This document shows, piece by piece, positions 10,525-18,658 of a DNA stretch of 64,000 nucleotides. The notes beneath the pieces are model-generated. The model saw nothing but the letters and a program-made list of their open reading frames with translations. It was not told the DNA's origin and made no database searches. Origin of the DNA: Singulisphaera sp. GP187 (lineage in GTDB: Bacteria; Planctomycetota; Planctomycetia; Isosphaerales; Isosphaeraceae); assembly GCF_900129635.1 (NCBI RefSeq), contig NZ_FSRB01000001.1, forward strand, positions 6,041,501 to 6,105,500. Reading direction: 5' to 3'. Numbering within the stretch: position 1 is the first letter of the stretch; each line of letters opens with the position of its first letter. The position numbers were made by a program, and so were the translations under genes.

Positions 10525-10714
10525 CTCCCCGCCGCCACGACCATTCTCGCATGGCCTTGTGATCGACCTGCACCCGTTTCAAAGAGGCAGCATGTGCTGG
10601 AATTTGTGACGGTCGCAGGTCGATTTGGAGCGTCCGAGTCTCGAGTCAGTGTTTCCCTCTTTCCACCGTCCTACGCTTTTTCCTCTGGTAAACCGGGCTG
10701 AATTTGCTAGAGTT

Positions 10715-10731
10715 GAATTCGGAGCGAATTC
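10715..10731 (+). promoter_or_regulatory. Candidate toxin-antitoxin operator
   Basis: Two GAATTC hexamers, 10715-10720 and 10726-10731, are one helical turn apart just upstream of the antitoxin start. This spacing suits binding of a YefM/Phd dimer pair in autoregulation. Inference only. Confidence 0.35.
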
Positions 10732-10749
10732 GACGTTTGGAGCCTGGCC

Positions 10750-11043
10750 ATGAATCTGAGCCGCGACATTCACTCACTCACTGAATTTAAGCTCAAAACA
10801 CCGGATTTTGTGCAACAAATGAAGGAAACGGGTGAGCCTATCGTCCTCACCATCAACGGCAAGGCGTCGTTGGTGGTGCAAGACGCGGATTCCTATCAAA
10901 AGCTCTTGGACCTTGCCGAGCAGGCGAGAGTCCTCGCGGGGATCCGTCAAGGCTTGGATGACATGCGGGCCGGCAGAACTCAGCCGCTTGCAGAGGCAAT
11001 TGCGGAAATCCGCCGCGAGCTCGACTTGCCGCAAGGAGTATGA
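10750..11043 (+). CDS. YefM/Phd family antitoxin
   Basis: 97 residues. The N-terminal half has the Phd/YefM fold pattern: a short first strand and helix, then GEPIVLTINGKASLVVQDADSYQKL (residues ~28-54), the typical 'prevent-host-death' hairpin and helix. The C-terminal half is helical and acidic and would wrap the toxin. Family members bind DNA at their own promoter and neutralise the toxin by direct contact. Its stop overlaps the toxin start by 4 bases (ATGA), so translation is coupled. A paired GAATTC motif lies 19 bases upstream. Confidence 0.88.
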   Translation: MNLSRDIHSLTEFKLKTPDFVQQMKETGEPIVLTINGKASLVVQDADSYQKLLDLAEQARVLAGIRQGLDDMRAGRTQPLAEAIAEIRRELDLPQGV

Positions 11044-11363
11044 ATTACCGGATCGAACTGGCCGCCACGGCCAAGGCTGACATCCGTGAAACTACACGGT
11101 GGTTACGTGATGAAGCGTCGCAAGCCGTGGCTGATCGATGGCTGGCCGGCCTTGATAAAGCCATGGCTACGCTGGCAAGTTGCCCGCTCCTTTGTCCAGT
11201 TGCCGCTGAGAATGACAAGTTTGACGTAGAAATCCGCGAATTGCTTCATGGCCGAAAAAAGAACAAATACAGAATCATATTCACCATACGCGATGACCAG
11301 GTTTTTATTCTCTACGTTCGGCACGTCGTACGTGACGAGATCGAGCCAGAGACAGCTCCGTAG
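11040..11363 (+). CDS. RelE/ParE family toxin
   Basis: 107 residues. It begins MNYRIELAATAKADIRE, the typical first strand and Ala-rich helix of the RelE/ParE superfamily. Arg and Lys residues in IRELLHGRKKNKYRIIFTIRDDQVFILYVRH (residues ~63-93) form the central sheet and C-terminal catalytic or target-binding edge. RelE members cleave mRNA on ribosomes, while ParE members poison gyrase; this sequence does not settle which. It overlaps the antitoxin gene and is intact and of normal length, so the pair is probably functional. Confidence 0.85.
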   Translation: MNYRIELAATAKADIRETTRWLRDEASQAVADRWLAGLDKAMATLASCPLLCPVAAENDKFDVEIRELLHGRKKNKYRIIFTIRDDQVFILYVRHVVRDEIEPETAP

Positions 11364-11560
11364 GGCCTAAAACTAACGATCGCTTGTAATGTGTAGGCGA
11401 TTTAATGCGAATATTTTGAAGCGAATAGCTTCAATGCGTGCTGTATTGGTTTTTGTTTGTTTTCTGTGTTGTTTGGCTGCGTTTATTTCGGCGATAAGGA
11501 GTCTGTCGCAAGGAAACCGGGCCGTCTGTCTGTCCCGGAGGCCGAAATTCGCGGGAGAAA

Positions 11561-11675
11561 CTCGTTCCCACGCTCCGCGTGGGAATACCGTCTTGGCCGC
11601 TCCGCGGCCCCACCCGCCGGGGAAGACGACGCGGAGCGTCGCAGACGGCATTCCCACGCAGAGCGTGGGAACGAG
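11561..11675. repeat. Palindromic repeat pair (REP-like)
   Basis: Two 26-base arms, 11561-11586 and 11650-11675, are inverted copies with 25 of 26 matching. Each arm is itself a hairpin of the type TTCCCACGC...GCGTGGGAA. The 63 bases between also pair partly. Similar CTCGTTCCCACGC elements recur in planctomycete and other genomes. The 351-base gap between the toxin gene and mnmE holds nothing else recognisable. Confidence 0.75.
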
Positions 11676-11714
11676 ATCCCAGTATCCTTGCTACCGTCTC
11701 GCGAAAAGGTCTAT

Positions 11715-13064
11715 TTATTTGCCGATGCAGAACCGGCGGAAAATGCGGTCGAGGATGTCGTCGGTGACGATCGCTCCGACGACTTTGCCGAGGTCGTCGA
11801 CCGCCTGACGGAGATCGATGGCGACGAGTTCGTCACCGCCGTTCAGGAGGATCGTGTCGGCTGCGGAACGGAGGGCCTGGCCGGCGCGTTCGAGGCTTTC
11901 GCGGCAGCGCGCACCGGTGCTGGCGGGGAGGTCGCCGTCGGCTGCCCGGGAACGCAATGCGGCGCCCACGGCGCGGCGGAGCTCGTCGAGACCCGCGCCG
12001 GTCGCGGCGCTGGTGGCCAGGAATTCGGGAGAGTCGCCGGCGGGGTCGAGGTCGGACTTGGTCCGGACGAGCAGCCGGGGTCGATCGGGCGCGATTGGCC
12101 AGGACGGAGTGGTCGAGGTGTCGCTCGAGCGGCAATCGAGTAAGAGGTCTGCGCGGGCCGCCTGGTCGGCGCCGAAGGATTGGGCCTGGCCTTCGATCGG
12201 GCTGGACGCCGGTTCGACCCCCGCGGTATCGACGAGTTCGACGGTCAGGCCATCGCATTCGCAGAGGGCCGACAGGTAGTCACGCGTGGTTCCCGCCTGG
12301 GGTGAGACGATCGCGTGGGCCTGGCCGAGGAGCGCGTTGAAGAGGTGGCTCTTGCCGGCGTTCGGGGGGCCGGCCAGCACCACCCGAGGATGGCCGTCGG
12401 AGCGGTCTCGCCCTTGCAGCCGAGTGGCCAGCGCGAGCAATTCGGCCCCTTCGCGGGCCAGGTCGTCGGCCAGGGCCGCCCGGCCGAGCGGGTCGACGTC
12501 GGATTCCTCGGCGAAGTCGAGGTTCGCTTCCAGGTGGGCGAGGACGTCGAGCAGGCGGTTGCGGAGTGCGGTGATCGGGCCGGCCAGGCCGCCAGCCAGT
12601 TGCCGCAGCGCGGCGTCGAGTTGCGCGGGAGTCTGGGCGTCAATGACTCCGAGCACCGCCTCGGCGCGGGTCAGGTCGATCCGCCCCGAGAGGAAGGCGC
12701 GGAGGGTGAACTCTCCCGGTTCGGCGTGCCGCGCGCCTTGGGCCAGGCAATCGGCCAGAACCAGGTTGACCAAGGGAGGCGAGCCGACCGTGTGAATCTC
12801 GGCCAAGGCCTGGCCTGTGTAGGTGCGCGGACCCGGCCAGAGGGCGATCGCCGCGGGGAGCGTTGGCCTGAGGCCCGTCACGGCCAACTTGCCGCTTCGC
12901 CGTTCTGGATGCCTGGGGAACGGCGGATTGCCGCGGTCATCCGAGAATCGGGCCAGGGCGATCGCGAGGGCGTTGGGCCCGGTCAGCCGGATCAGGCCGC
13001 GGAAACCGGGGCCGGGTGGACTGGCCACCGCCGCGATCGTGTCATTCGGGTCGAGGGTGCTCAC
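11715..13064 (-). CDS. mnmE: tRNA modification GTPase MnmE
   Basis: 449 residues. With MnmG it installs cmnm5/nm5 groups on U34 of certain tRNAs. The N-terminal tetrahydrofolate-binding domain opens with DTIAAVASPPG (residues 8-18). The helical domain holds a G domain with Walker A AGPPNAGKS (~231-239), TTRD (~259-262) and DTAG (~279-282). RTKSD replaces the usual NKxD, so the guanine-specificity loop is slightly atypical. The C-terminus is FCIGK, whose Cys is essential in the family. It lies downstream of yidC on the same strand, an echo of the common rnpA-yidC-jag-mnmE order with jag missing. It is separated from yidC by a MITE-like insertion and a hairpin. Confidence 0.95.
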   Translation of the reverse strand: MSTLDPNDTIAAVASPPGPGFRGLIRLTGPNALAIALARFSDDRGNPPFPRHPERRSGKLAVTGLRPTLPAAIALWPGPRTYTGQALAEIHTVGSPPLVNLVLADCLAQGARHAEPGEFTLRAFLSGRIDLTRAEAVLGVIDAQTPAQLDAALRQLAGGLAGPITALRNRLLDVLAHLEANLDFAEESDVDPLGRAALADDLAREGAELLALATRLQGRDRSDGHPRVVLAGPPNAGKSHLFNALLGQAHAIVSPQAGTTRDYLSALCECDGLTVELVDTAGVEPASSPIEGQAQSFGADQAARADLLLDCRSSDTSTTPSWPIAPDRPRLLVRTKSDLDPAGDSPEFLATSAATGAGLDELRRAVGAALRSRAADGDLPASTGARCRESLERAGQALRSAADTILLNGGDELVAIDLRQAVDDLGKVVGAIVTDDILDRIFRRFCIGK

Positions 13065-13139
13065 TACAAATGCCTTGCCGACTCGCTCGCTCGCTCACTC
13101 ACTCCATGATGGGCACGGCCCACCACCAGTATTTTTTTT

Positions 13140-13302
13140 CAACGATCCGCCAATGGGCTAAAAACCAACTGAAAAGAGCGGACGCAGCAAGTCGTTATCC
13201 TGTCATGGTTTGCAGTCGACGCAGCGACGCAACTCTTTTCGGGTAAACCTTTTGCAGAAACACCCAAATCCTACTGGTTTTTAGCCCATTGGCGGATCGT
13301 TG
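13140..13302. mobile_element. MITE-like element with 28-bp perfect terminal inverted repeats
   Basis: A 163-base element whose ends, 13140-13167 and 13275-13302, are perfect 28-base inverted repeats. It is flanked on each side by exactly eight T residues (13132-13139 and 13303-13310), which fits an 8-bp target duplication. A nested inverted repeat GAAAAGAG/CTCTTTTC (13171-13178, 13233-13240) lies inside. No ORF is present. It could be mobilised in trans, or be a stable hairpin in the yidC-mnmE gap. Confidence 0.6.
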
Positions 13303-13321
13303 TTTTTTTTCGCGGTTCACG

Positions 13322-13360
13322 TCGTGAAGCCGGGGAGCACTCCTCTCCCCGGCTTCACGA
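13322..13360. terminator. Hairpin after yidC
   Basis: A 16-bp perfect stem (13322-13337 with 13345-13360) with a 7-base loop lies 47 bases beyond the yidC stop. On the yidC strand it is followed by A-rich rather than T-rich sequence, so it may act as a stabilising 3' end or need Rho. Confidence 0.5.
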
Positions 13361-13407
13361 TTTGTTCCTTGGCGTTGCTGAACTGATCAGATCGGTCGTG
13401 GGAGGAT

Positions 13408-15651
13408 TTAGCGTCGGCGTCCCGGCTTGGCTCTGGGCTTGCCTCGGTCCTTCTGATCCTTCTCCTTCTCCGCGCGGTCTTTCTCAGAGATGAGCTTGCG
13501 ATAGGTCGGGTCTTTGGCGGCCTCATCCATGACCCGTTTCAAGAGCTGAGCAAACTTGCCGGGAGGCTTGGCGGGACCGCCGGGGCCCCCTCGTCCGCCA
13601 TTGCCGCCGCCGCCCTTGCCGGGAGGGGAATTCTTGTCGTCGCCGGTCAGGTCGGCCGGGGGCTTGTGCGTGACCTTGGGCAGGAGCAGCCGCTCGCTGA
13701 TCTGCCAGAGACTGCTCGTGATGAAGTAGATACCCAGGCCCGAGGGGACCTTATAGAACATGAAGGCCATGAAGATCATCATGTACTTCATCATCTTCTG
13801 CTGCATCTCGGCCTCGGGCGTGGTCGCCGGAGGCGCGAAGAGCTTGGTCTGCACCAGCATCAAGGAGACGACCAGGAACGGCAAGAGATTGAAATACTCC
13901 CCGAGCAGCGGCAGCCCACCCGCGAACGGGAACTTGAACAGCATGTCGGGCGCGGCCAGGTTCTGAATGTACAGGAACGCGGCGTGCCGCAGGTGGACGC
14001 TGTTATTCAAGGCTTGCCAGAGGCCGACGAAGATCGGCAACTGGATCAGGGCGGGAAGGCAACCTCCGACCGGGTTCACCCCGTGCTTCTTGTAGAGCGC
14101 GAAGGTTTCCTTGGTCTGCCGCTCCTTATCATCCTTGTATTTTTCCTGAATCTCTTTCAGGAGCGGCTGCAAGTCCTGCATCTTCTTGGCGGCAAGCGCC
14201 TGCTTGCGGCCGAGCGGGAACATGATCATCCGGACCAAGAGGGTCAGCAGGATGATCGCGATGCCGTAGTTGCCCTTCTTGCCGCCGAAGAAACCGGCGA
14301 CCTGCTTGGTGAGCGCGTAGATATAGTCGAGCAAGGGCGCGATGACGTAGCGTGCCATCGACGAGGCGCCCGGAATGCCGAACCACTGATACTTGCGGTA
14401 GGCCACCAACCCTTCGGCACCGTACGGGGTCAGCGCGTCCTTGGTCTTCGGGCCGGCGTAGATCGTGTACGACTGTGAGGCGGGATGATTGGGACCGACG
14501 GCGATCGGGTTTGAGACGATTTCAAACGAGATGTCCGCCTTCTGGAGCGCGTCCGGTTTCGCCTCGATGACCGTGGCGAACGTCCGGTTGATTCGGGGTT
14601 CACCTTCAGGCTCGACGAAGATCGTGAAATACTGGTTCTCGATCCCGGCGAAGGCCAGTGGCAGGGTCGTGTTATCGAACGGCGTGCTCGCCTTGGCGAT
14701 GTCTTGAGCCGCGCGCGTTTCGATATGGATGTCCTTAGCACCGCGTTGACCGAGGAAGATGTCGCGGAACGTACTGGTGTACCATTCCCCTTCGATCGGA
14801 ATTCCGTGCGGGCCGAACAGCCGGTAGACGATCTCCTGTTCCTTCTCCGGACTCTCGAAGTCGGTCGTCAACGAGAACGCGTCTTCTCCCTTGAAGAGGC
14901 GGAACCGCTTCGTCACCGTCACGGTCGGGTCGGCCGCCGTGGTGCGGAATTGGATCTCTTGGCCGTCGACCTGCGCCTTGGTGAGCGGATTGAGCTTGGT
15001 GATTGGCCGCACGGCGCGTCCCTGGTCGTCGCGAACGACCTCCCAGAGAATCTCGCCCAGCGTCGCTTCCGTCTCGCCACGCGCGGCGAGGGCTTCGGCT
15101 TCAGCTTCGGCTTTCTCGTCGAGTTCCTCAGTCGCGGCGGCCTTGGGGGGTTTTGCCGAGCGCACGGTGAGGGCGAACGAGGGGAGGGTCATGCTCTTAT
15201 CACGGAGCAGTTCGAGCGGCTGCCGAGGCTGTTTTCGCCGCGGGTTGGCCGTATCCAACTCCGCATCGAACTGGGACGACCTGATCGAGGTGACGCCCGC
15301 CCCCAATTGTTTGAAGCGGACTTCCAGGTGATAGCCCCCCGGCGCTTTATCCGCCGCCGAGCCGATCACCATTTCCGCGGCGGGGACACGAGTCACCTTG
15401 GGCGCTTCGGCGGGCTTGGCGGCGTCGGCCCCCTTCTCTTCTTTCTTCGACTCTTTCTCTTTTGCTTTTTCGGTCTCGTCCTTGCGGGCGACGGCCACAT
15501 CGGGCTTCGTGGGGTCGAGCTTGGCCTCGACTTTAGGCTGGGGTTTTTTGGGGGGTGGGGCCAGGCCTGTCGCTTCCATTACGTACTGGATTGCCAGGAA
15601 TGACAAAAACGTGAGCATCATGAACAGGACAAGCCGCTTCTCATTACTCAT
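13408..15651 (-). CDS. yidC: Membrane protein insertase YidC
   Basis: 747 residues. An N-terminal TM helix (~10-27) is followed by a Lys/Glu/Pro-rich linker, a large beta-rich periplasmic domain (~90-430), and the conserved five-helix insertase core. The core starts near YGIAIILLTLLVRMIMFPLG, whose Arg lies in the hydrophilic groove that accepts nascent helices, and contains the cytoplasmic hairpin KKMQDLQPLLKEIQEKYKDD. The C-terminal ~90 residues are Gly-, Lys- and Arg-rich and basic, as in YidC proteins that contact ribosomes directly. The protein is long compared with ~550 in E. coli because of the linker and tail. rnpA and rpmH do not appear upstream; a phosphoesterase follows instead. 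Confidence 0.95.
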   Translation of the reverse strand: MSNEKRLVLFMMLTFLSFLAIQYVMEATGLAPPPKKPQPKVEAKLDPTKPDVAVARKDETEKAKEKESKKEEKGADAAKPAEAPKVTRVPAAEMVIGSAADKAPGGYHLEVRFKQLGAGVTSIRSSQFDAELDTANPRRKQPRQPLELLRDKSMTLPSFALTVRSAKPPKAAATEELDEKAEAEAEALAARGETEATLGEILWEVVRDDQGRAVRPITKLNPLTKAQVDGQEIQFRTTAADPTVTVTKRFRLFKGEDAFSLTTDFESPEKEQEIVYRLFGPHGIPIEGEWYTSTFRDIFLGQRGAKDIHIETRAAQDIAKASTPFDNTTLPLAFAGIENQYFTIFVEPEGEPRINRTFATVIEAKPDALQKADISFEIVSNPIAVGPNHPASQSYTIYAGPKTKDALTPYGAEGLVAYRKYQWFGIPGASSMARYVIAPLLDYIYALTKQVAGFFGGKKGNYGIAIILLTLLVRMIMFPLGRKQALAAKKMQDLQPLLKEIQEKYKDDKERQTKETFALYKKHGVNPVGGCLPALIQLPIFVGLWQALNNSVHLRHAAFLYIQNLAAPDMLFKFPFAGGLPLLGEYFNLLPFLVVSLMLVQTKLFAPPATTPEAEMQQKMMKYMMIFMAFMFYKVPSGLGIYFITSSLWQISERLLLPKVTHKPPADLTGDDKNSPPGKGGGGNGGRGGPGGPAKPPGKFAQLLKRVMDEAAKDPTYRKLISEKDRAEKEKDQKDRGKPRAKPGRRR

Positions 15652-15775
15652 CGTGGAGTAAACCTTTGGGACGGGCAGTGTTTCAATCGAATGGGGAGAG
15701 GCTGACAGGCGGGCACGCCGGCGCAGCGGACAGTCGAAGTCAGTGAGTCAAGTCCGCCCGCCAGTCGGTCGTCGG

Positions 15776-16630
15776 TCAGCGGCCTTGTCGGAGCCTGTCG
15801 CCCAGGAACGGTTCCAGTTCGGAGATCGAGTAAATCTTCCGGATCGTGGATTCGAAGTCGTAGGCGAGGCGGCGGAAGCTCACCCGGATCGGGCCGGTCG
15901 CGTCCGTGGAGTCGGCCGGAGCGGGCTCCGGGGTCGAGGAGTCGGCCGAGGCAGACGACGTCGCCGTCGTGCCATTGGCCGAAGCGGGCTTGCCGTCGTC
16001 GAGCACCACGTAGCAGGCGCGCGGGTCGCCGTCCCGCGGCTGACCGACTGAGCCGACGTTGATCATCAGCTTGCCGTCGCCCATGGTGTACTCGTTGTCG
16101 ATCTCCTCGGGGGCGTAGAACTGGAAGCCCTCGGTGAAGACCCCTGGGACGTGCGTGTGTCCCTGGAAGCAGTAGCGGTCCACCAACTGGAAGAGCCGCT
16201 CCATCTTGCGATGGTTATAAATGTCTTCGGGGAAAATGTATTCGCTCAACGGATTGCGCGGCGATCCGTGGACGAACAGGAAGGGATCGGAACGGAACGT
16301 CCGGGGGAGCTCGCCGAGGAACTCCCAGCGGCGTTCGTTGTTTTCGCGGTCGCTGGAGCTTTCCAGTTGCTCGCGGGTCCAGAAGATGGCCCGCTCGGCG
16401 CCGATGTTGAAGCCATCGGGGTCGAACATCGCCCCTTGGTCGTGGTTGCCAAGGAGTGTCACCCGGCAATTTTCCATCACCCGGTCGATGCACTCGCGGG
16501 GATTGGGGCCATAGCCGATGATATCGCCCAGGCAGAAAATCTCGGTGATCCCCTGCGACTTAATGTCGTCGAGGACAACCTCCAGGGCTTCGAGGTTCCC
16601 GTGGATATCGCTGATCAAAGCACGACGCAC
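15776..16630 (-). CDS. Metallophosphoesterase (YfcE/MJ0936-like, calcineurin fold)
   Basis: 284 residues from GTG 16630, which has GGAGG 9 bases upstream; the open frame continues further up but without coding character. The metal ligands are present: SDIHGN (residues 7-12), GDIIGYGP (~34-41), GNHD (~60-63), an isolated His near FVHGSP and GHTHVPG (~148-154). This is the full calcineurin-like phosphodiesterase set. A low-complexity Ser/Thr/Ala/Pro insert near residues 213-242 interrupts the C-terminal part. The protein is cytoplasmic with unknown substrate. It is divergent from tsaB with a 185-base gap. Confidence 0.88.
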   Translation of the reverse strand: MRRALISDIHGNLEALEVVLDDIKSQGITEIFCLGDIIGYGPNPRECIDRVMENCRVTLLGNHDQGAMFDPDGFNIGAERAIFWTREQLESSSDRENNERRWEFLGELPRTFRSDPFLFVHGSPRNPLSEYIFPEDIYNHRKMERLFQLVDRYCFQGHTHVPGVFTEGFQFYAPEEIDNEYTMGDGKLMINVGSVGQPRDGDPRACYVVLDDGKPASANGTTATSSASADSSTPEPAPADSTDATGPIRVSFRRLAYDFESTIRKIYSISELEPFLGDRLRQGR

Positions 16631-16815
16631 CGGAAGGAACCTCCGAAGACGCCCACGGCCGTATTCCGGACCCTGGAAAACTAGGCCATGGTGCCCCACA
16701 ATCTTTCTGTAGAATAGATCGGTTTTAGGGCGGGGGTCAAGGTCAAGCCCACCCCCGTATTCCTCTTTACGTAATTGCCCTGCCAGGGTTCGTCTTTCAC
16801 GGAGTCTGTAGTCGC

Positions 16816-17505
16816 TTGAACCTTCTGGCCCTCGACACCTCGACAAACCGTGCTGCCGTAGTGGTTGCGACCACGGATGGAGCGGTTCACACCGCCGCGT
16901 CCGACCCCGATCAGCGGCACGGTCGCAACCTGATTCCCGTGATCCGCGACCTGCTTCGCGAGGCGAATTTGACCGTGGCCGACCTCGACGGCATCGCCGT
17001 CGGCCTGGGGCCGGGGTCGTACACCGGTCTGCGGATCGGCTTGACCGCGGCCAAGACCCTGGCTTATACGGCGGGCAAACCGCTCGCCGGCCTGGACAGC
17101 TTGGAGATGATCGCACGCAATGCGCCGGACGAGGAACGATTCGTCTCGGTCATCGCCGACGCCCAGCGCGGCGACCTCTATGTGGCCAACTTCGCCCGGA
17201 CGGAATCCGCCGCGCCACTGGTCCGCACGTCGCCGACCCGGATCGAGTCGCTGGCCGAGTGGACGGCGGGCTTGGCCGTGCCGACTCTCGTGCTGGGGCC
17301 CGGTCTCGAGCGTTTGACCGCGCCCTTGCCTGCGCATGCCCGCACGGCACCGGCCGCAATGAGTTGGCCCGACGGCGGTCGGCTGCTCCTTCTGGCCCGC
17401 GACGTCTGGGCCGCCGGCCGGCGCGACGACCCGATGTTCCTCGAACCCCAGTACCTTCGCCGAAGCGCCGCGGAGGAGCAGTGGGAACGAAAACAACCCG
17501 TCTAG
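16816..17505 (+). CDS. tsaB: tRNA threonylcarbamoyladenosine biosynthesis protein TsaB
   Basis: 229 residues from TTG 16816. The ASKHA-fold front LLALDTSTNRAAVVV (residues 3-17) and DGIAVGLGPGSYTGLRIGLTAAK (~57-79) are diagnostic of TsaB, the inactive TsaD paralogue that scaffolds t6A37 synthesis on ANN-decoding tRNAs. TsaD, TsaC and TsaE are not in the window. The rimI gene that often follows is also absent; a SAM methyltransferase comes next after 85 bases. Confidence 0.92.
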   Translation: MNLLALDTSTNRAAVVVATTDGAVHTAASDPDQRHGRNLIPVIRDLLREANLTVADLDGIAVGLGPGSYTGLRIGLTAAKTLAYTAGKPLAGLDSLEMIARNAPDEERFVSVIADAQRGDLYVANFARTESAAPLVRTSPTRIESLAEWTAGLAVPTLVLGPGLERLTAPLPAHARTAPAAMSWPDGGRLLLLARDVWAAGRRDDPMFLEPQYLRRSAAEEQWERKQPV

Positions 17506-17590
17506 CACGGTCGGTTTTCGTCCTCCCCCCTCCCCTCTCGTTTTCGTCGGTCTTCAGACTGGCCGATCCCCACTCGTCGGACCCAATGCC

Positions 17591-18427
17591 ATGACGGCCA
17601 CTGACCAATCGCGAACGAAGTCGACGTATTCCCTCCAGTGGAACCGGTTTCGGATCATTCGTCCCGAGGAGGATCGGGTCACGTTTCGGAATCGGACGGG
17701 CCTGACGGCGGCGGACCTAGCGGGTGCGCTGGTCCTGGACGCCGGCTGTGGGATGGGGCGTTATCTCCGGATGGCGGCGGAGTTGGGGGCCCGGGCCGTC
17801 GGGCTCGACCTGAGCGAGGCGGTGCGCGCCGCGCGCGAGCTGACGGCCGACCTGCCGGGCGTCTCCTTGACCCGGGGCGACCTGCTCCGGCCGCCGTTCG
17901 CGGCGGGAAGTTTCGACCACATCTACTCGCTGGGTGTTCTCGACCACACGCCCGACCCGCGCGCGGCCTTCCTGGCGATTGCGCGGTTGCTCAAGCCGGG
18001 CGGGCGGATTGCAATCTGGGTCTATCCTCGGGAACGGCCGCTGCTGGAGGCGGTCGTCCGCGTCCACCGTGGCGTCTCGACCCGGCTCCCCGTCTCCTGG
18101 CTTTTGACGCTGAGCCGTCTGATGGCCCCGGTGGGCGGCTTGAAACGGCGGTTGATGGCCAGTCCGACGCGGTGGGTCAACCGCGCCGGGGTCGGCCTCC
18201 ACCTGCTGACGTTCGGGGTCTCCATGCACCCCGACCCCGAGGTCCGGGTCTGCGACACCTTGGACTGGTACGCCCCCCGTTACCTCTCACGCCATACGCA
18301 TGAAGAGGTGCGTTCCTGGTTCGCCGAGGCCGGGCTGGTCGAGGTTGTCGACCTTTCGGCCGGCCAGGTGTTCCACCACGAGGGCCAGGGCCACGGCATC
18401 AACCTCGCCGGTCGTCGGCCTGGCTGA
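17591..18427 (+). CDS. Class I SAM-dependent methyltransferase
   Basis: 278 residues. Motif I is LVLDAGCGMGRYL (residues ~46-58), with acidic GLDLS at the end of strand 2 and FDHIYSLGVLDHTPDPRAAF as motif IV/post-motif. These are the features of UbiE/COQ5-type small-molecule methyltransferases. The C-terminal third is Arg- and His-rich and contains a hydrophobic helix. Substrate unknown. It is possibly co-transcribed with tsaB. Confidence 0.85.
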   Translation: MTATDQSRTKSTYSLQWNRFRIIRPEEDRVTFRNRTGLTAADLAGALVLDAGCGMGRYLRMAAELGARAVGLDLSEAVRAARELTADLPGVSLTRGDLLRPPFAAGSFDHIYSLGVLDHTPDPRAAFLAIARLLKPGGRIAIWVYPRERPLLEAVVRVHRGVSTRLPVSWLLTLSRLMAPVGGLKRRLMASPTRWVNRAGVGLHLLTFGVSMHPDPEVRVCDTLDWYAPRYLSRHTHEEVRSWFAEAGLVEVVDLSAGQVFHHEGQGHGINLAGRRPG

Positions 18428-18658
18428 GAACCATCGCGTCAGGCCGGTTGCGTTCGACTGACTCCGCCGCGATCTCCACCCTCGACGATCTGCCCCCTGG
18501 CTCAGACCGTGCTTGAGGTTGCTTGACCGCGAACAAACGGGGGCCTTAAGATCGTACTATCCTTTTGAGTGGCTTTTCGCGTGCGAAGGGCCGATCAACT
18601 CGTCGTCATCGTTCTCGATCGTCTTCCGTCGGGTCGTTCAACGCGGAGTCTTCTTGCC

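Noticed and set aside
15776..17116. An extended version of the metallophosphoesterase with ~160 extra N-terminal residues
   Set aside because: The extra part overlaps tsaB in antisense and is Arg/Pro-rich; GTG 16630 has a good ribosome site and begins the fold directly.
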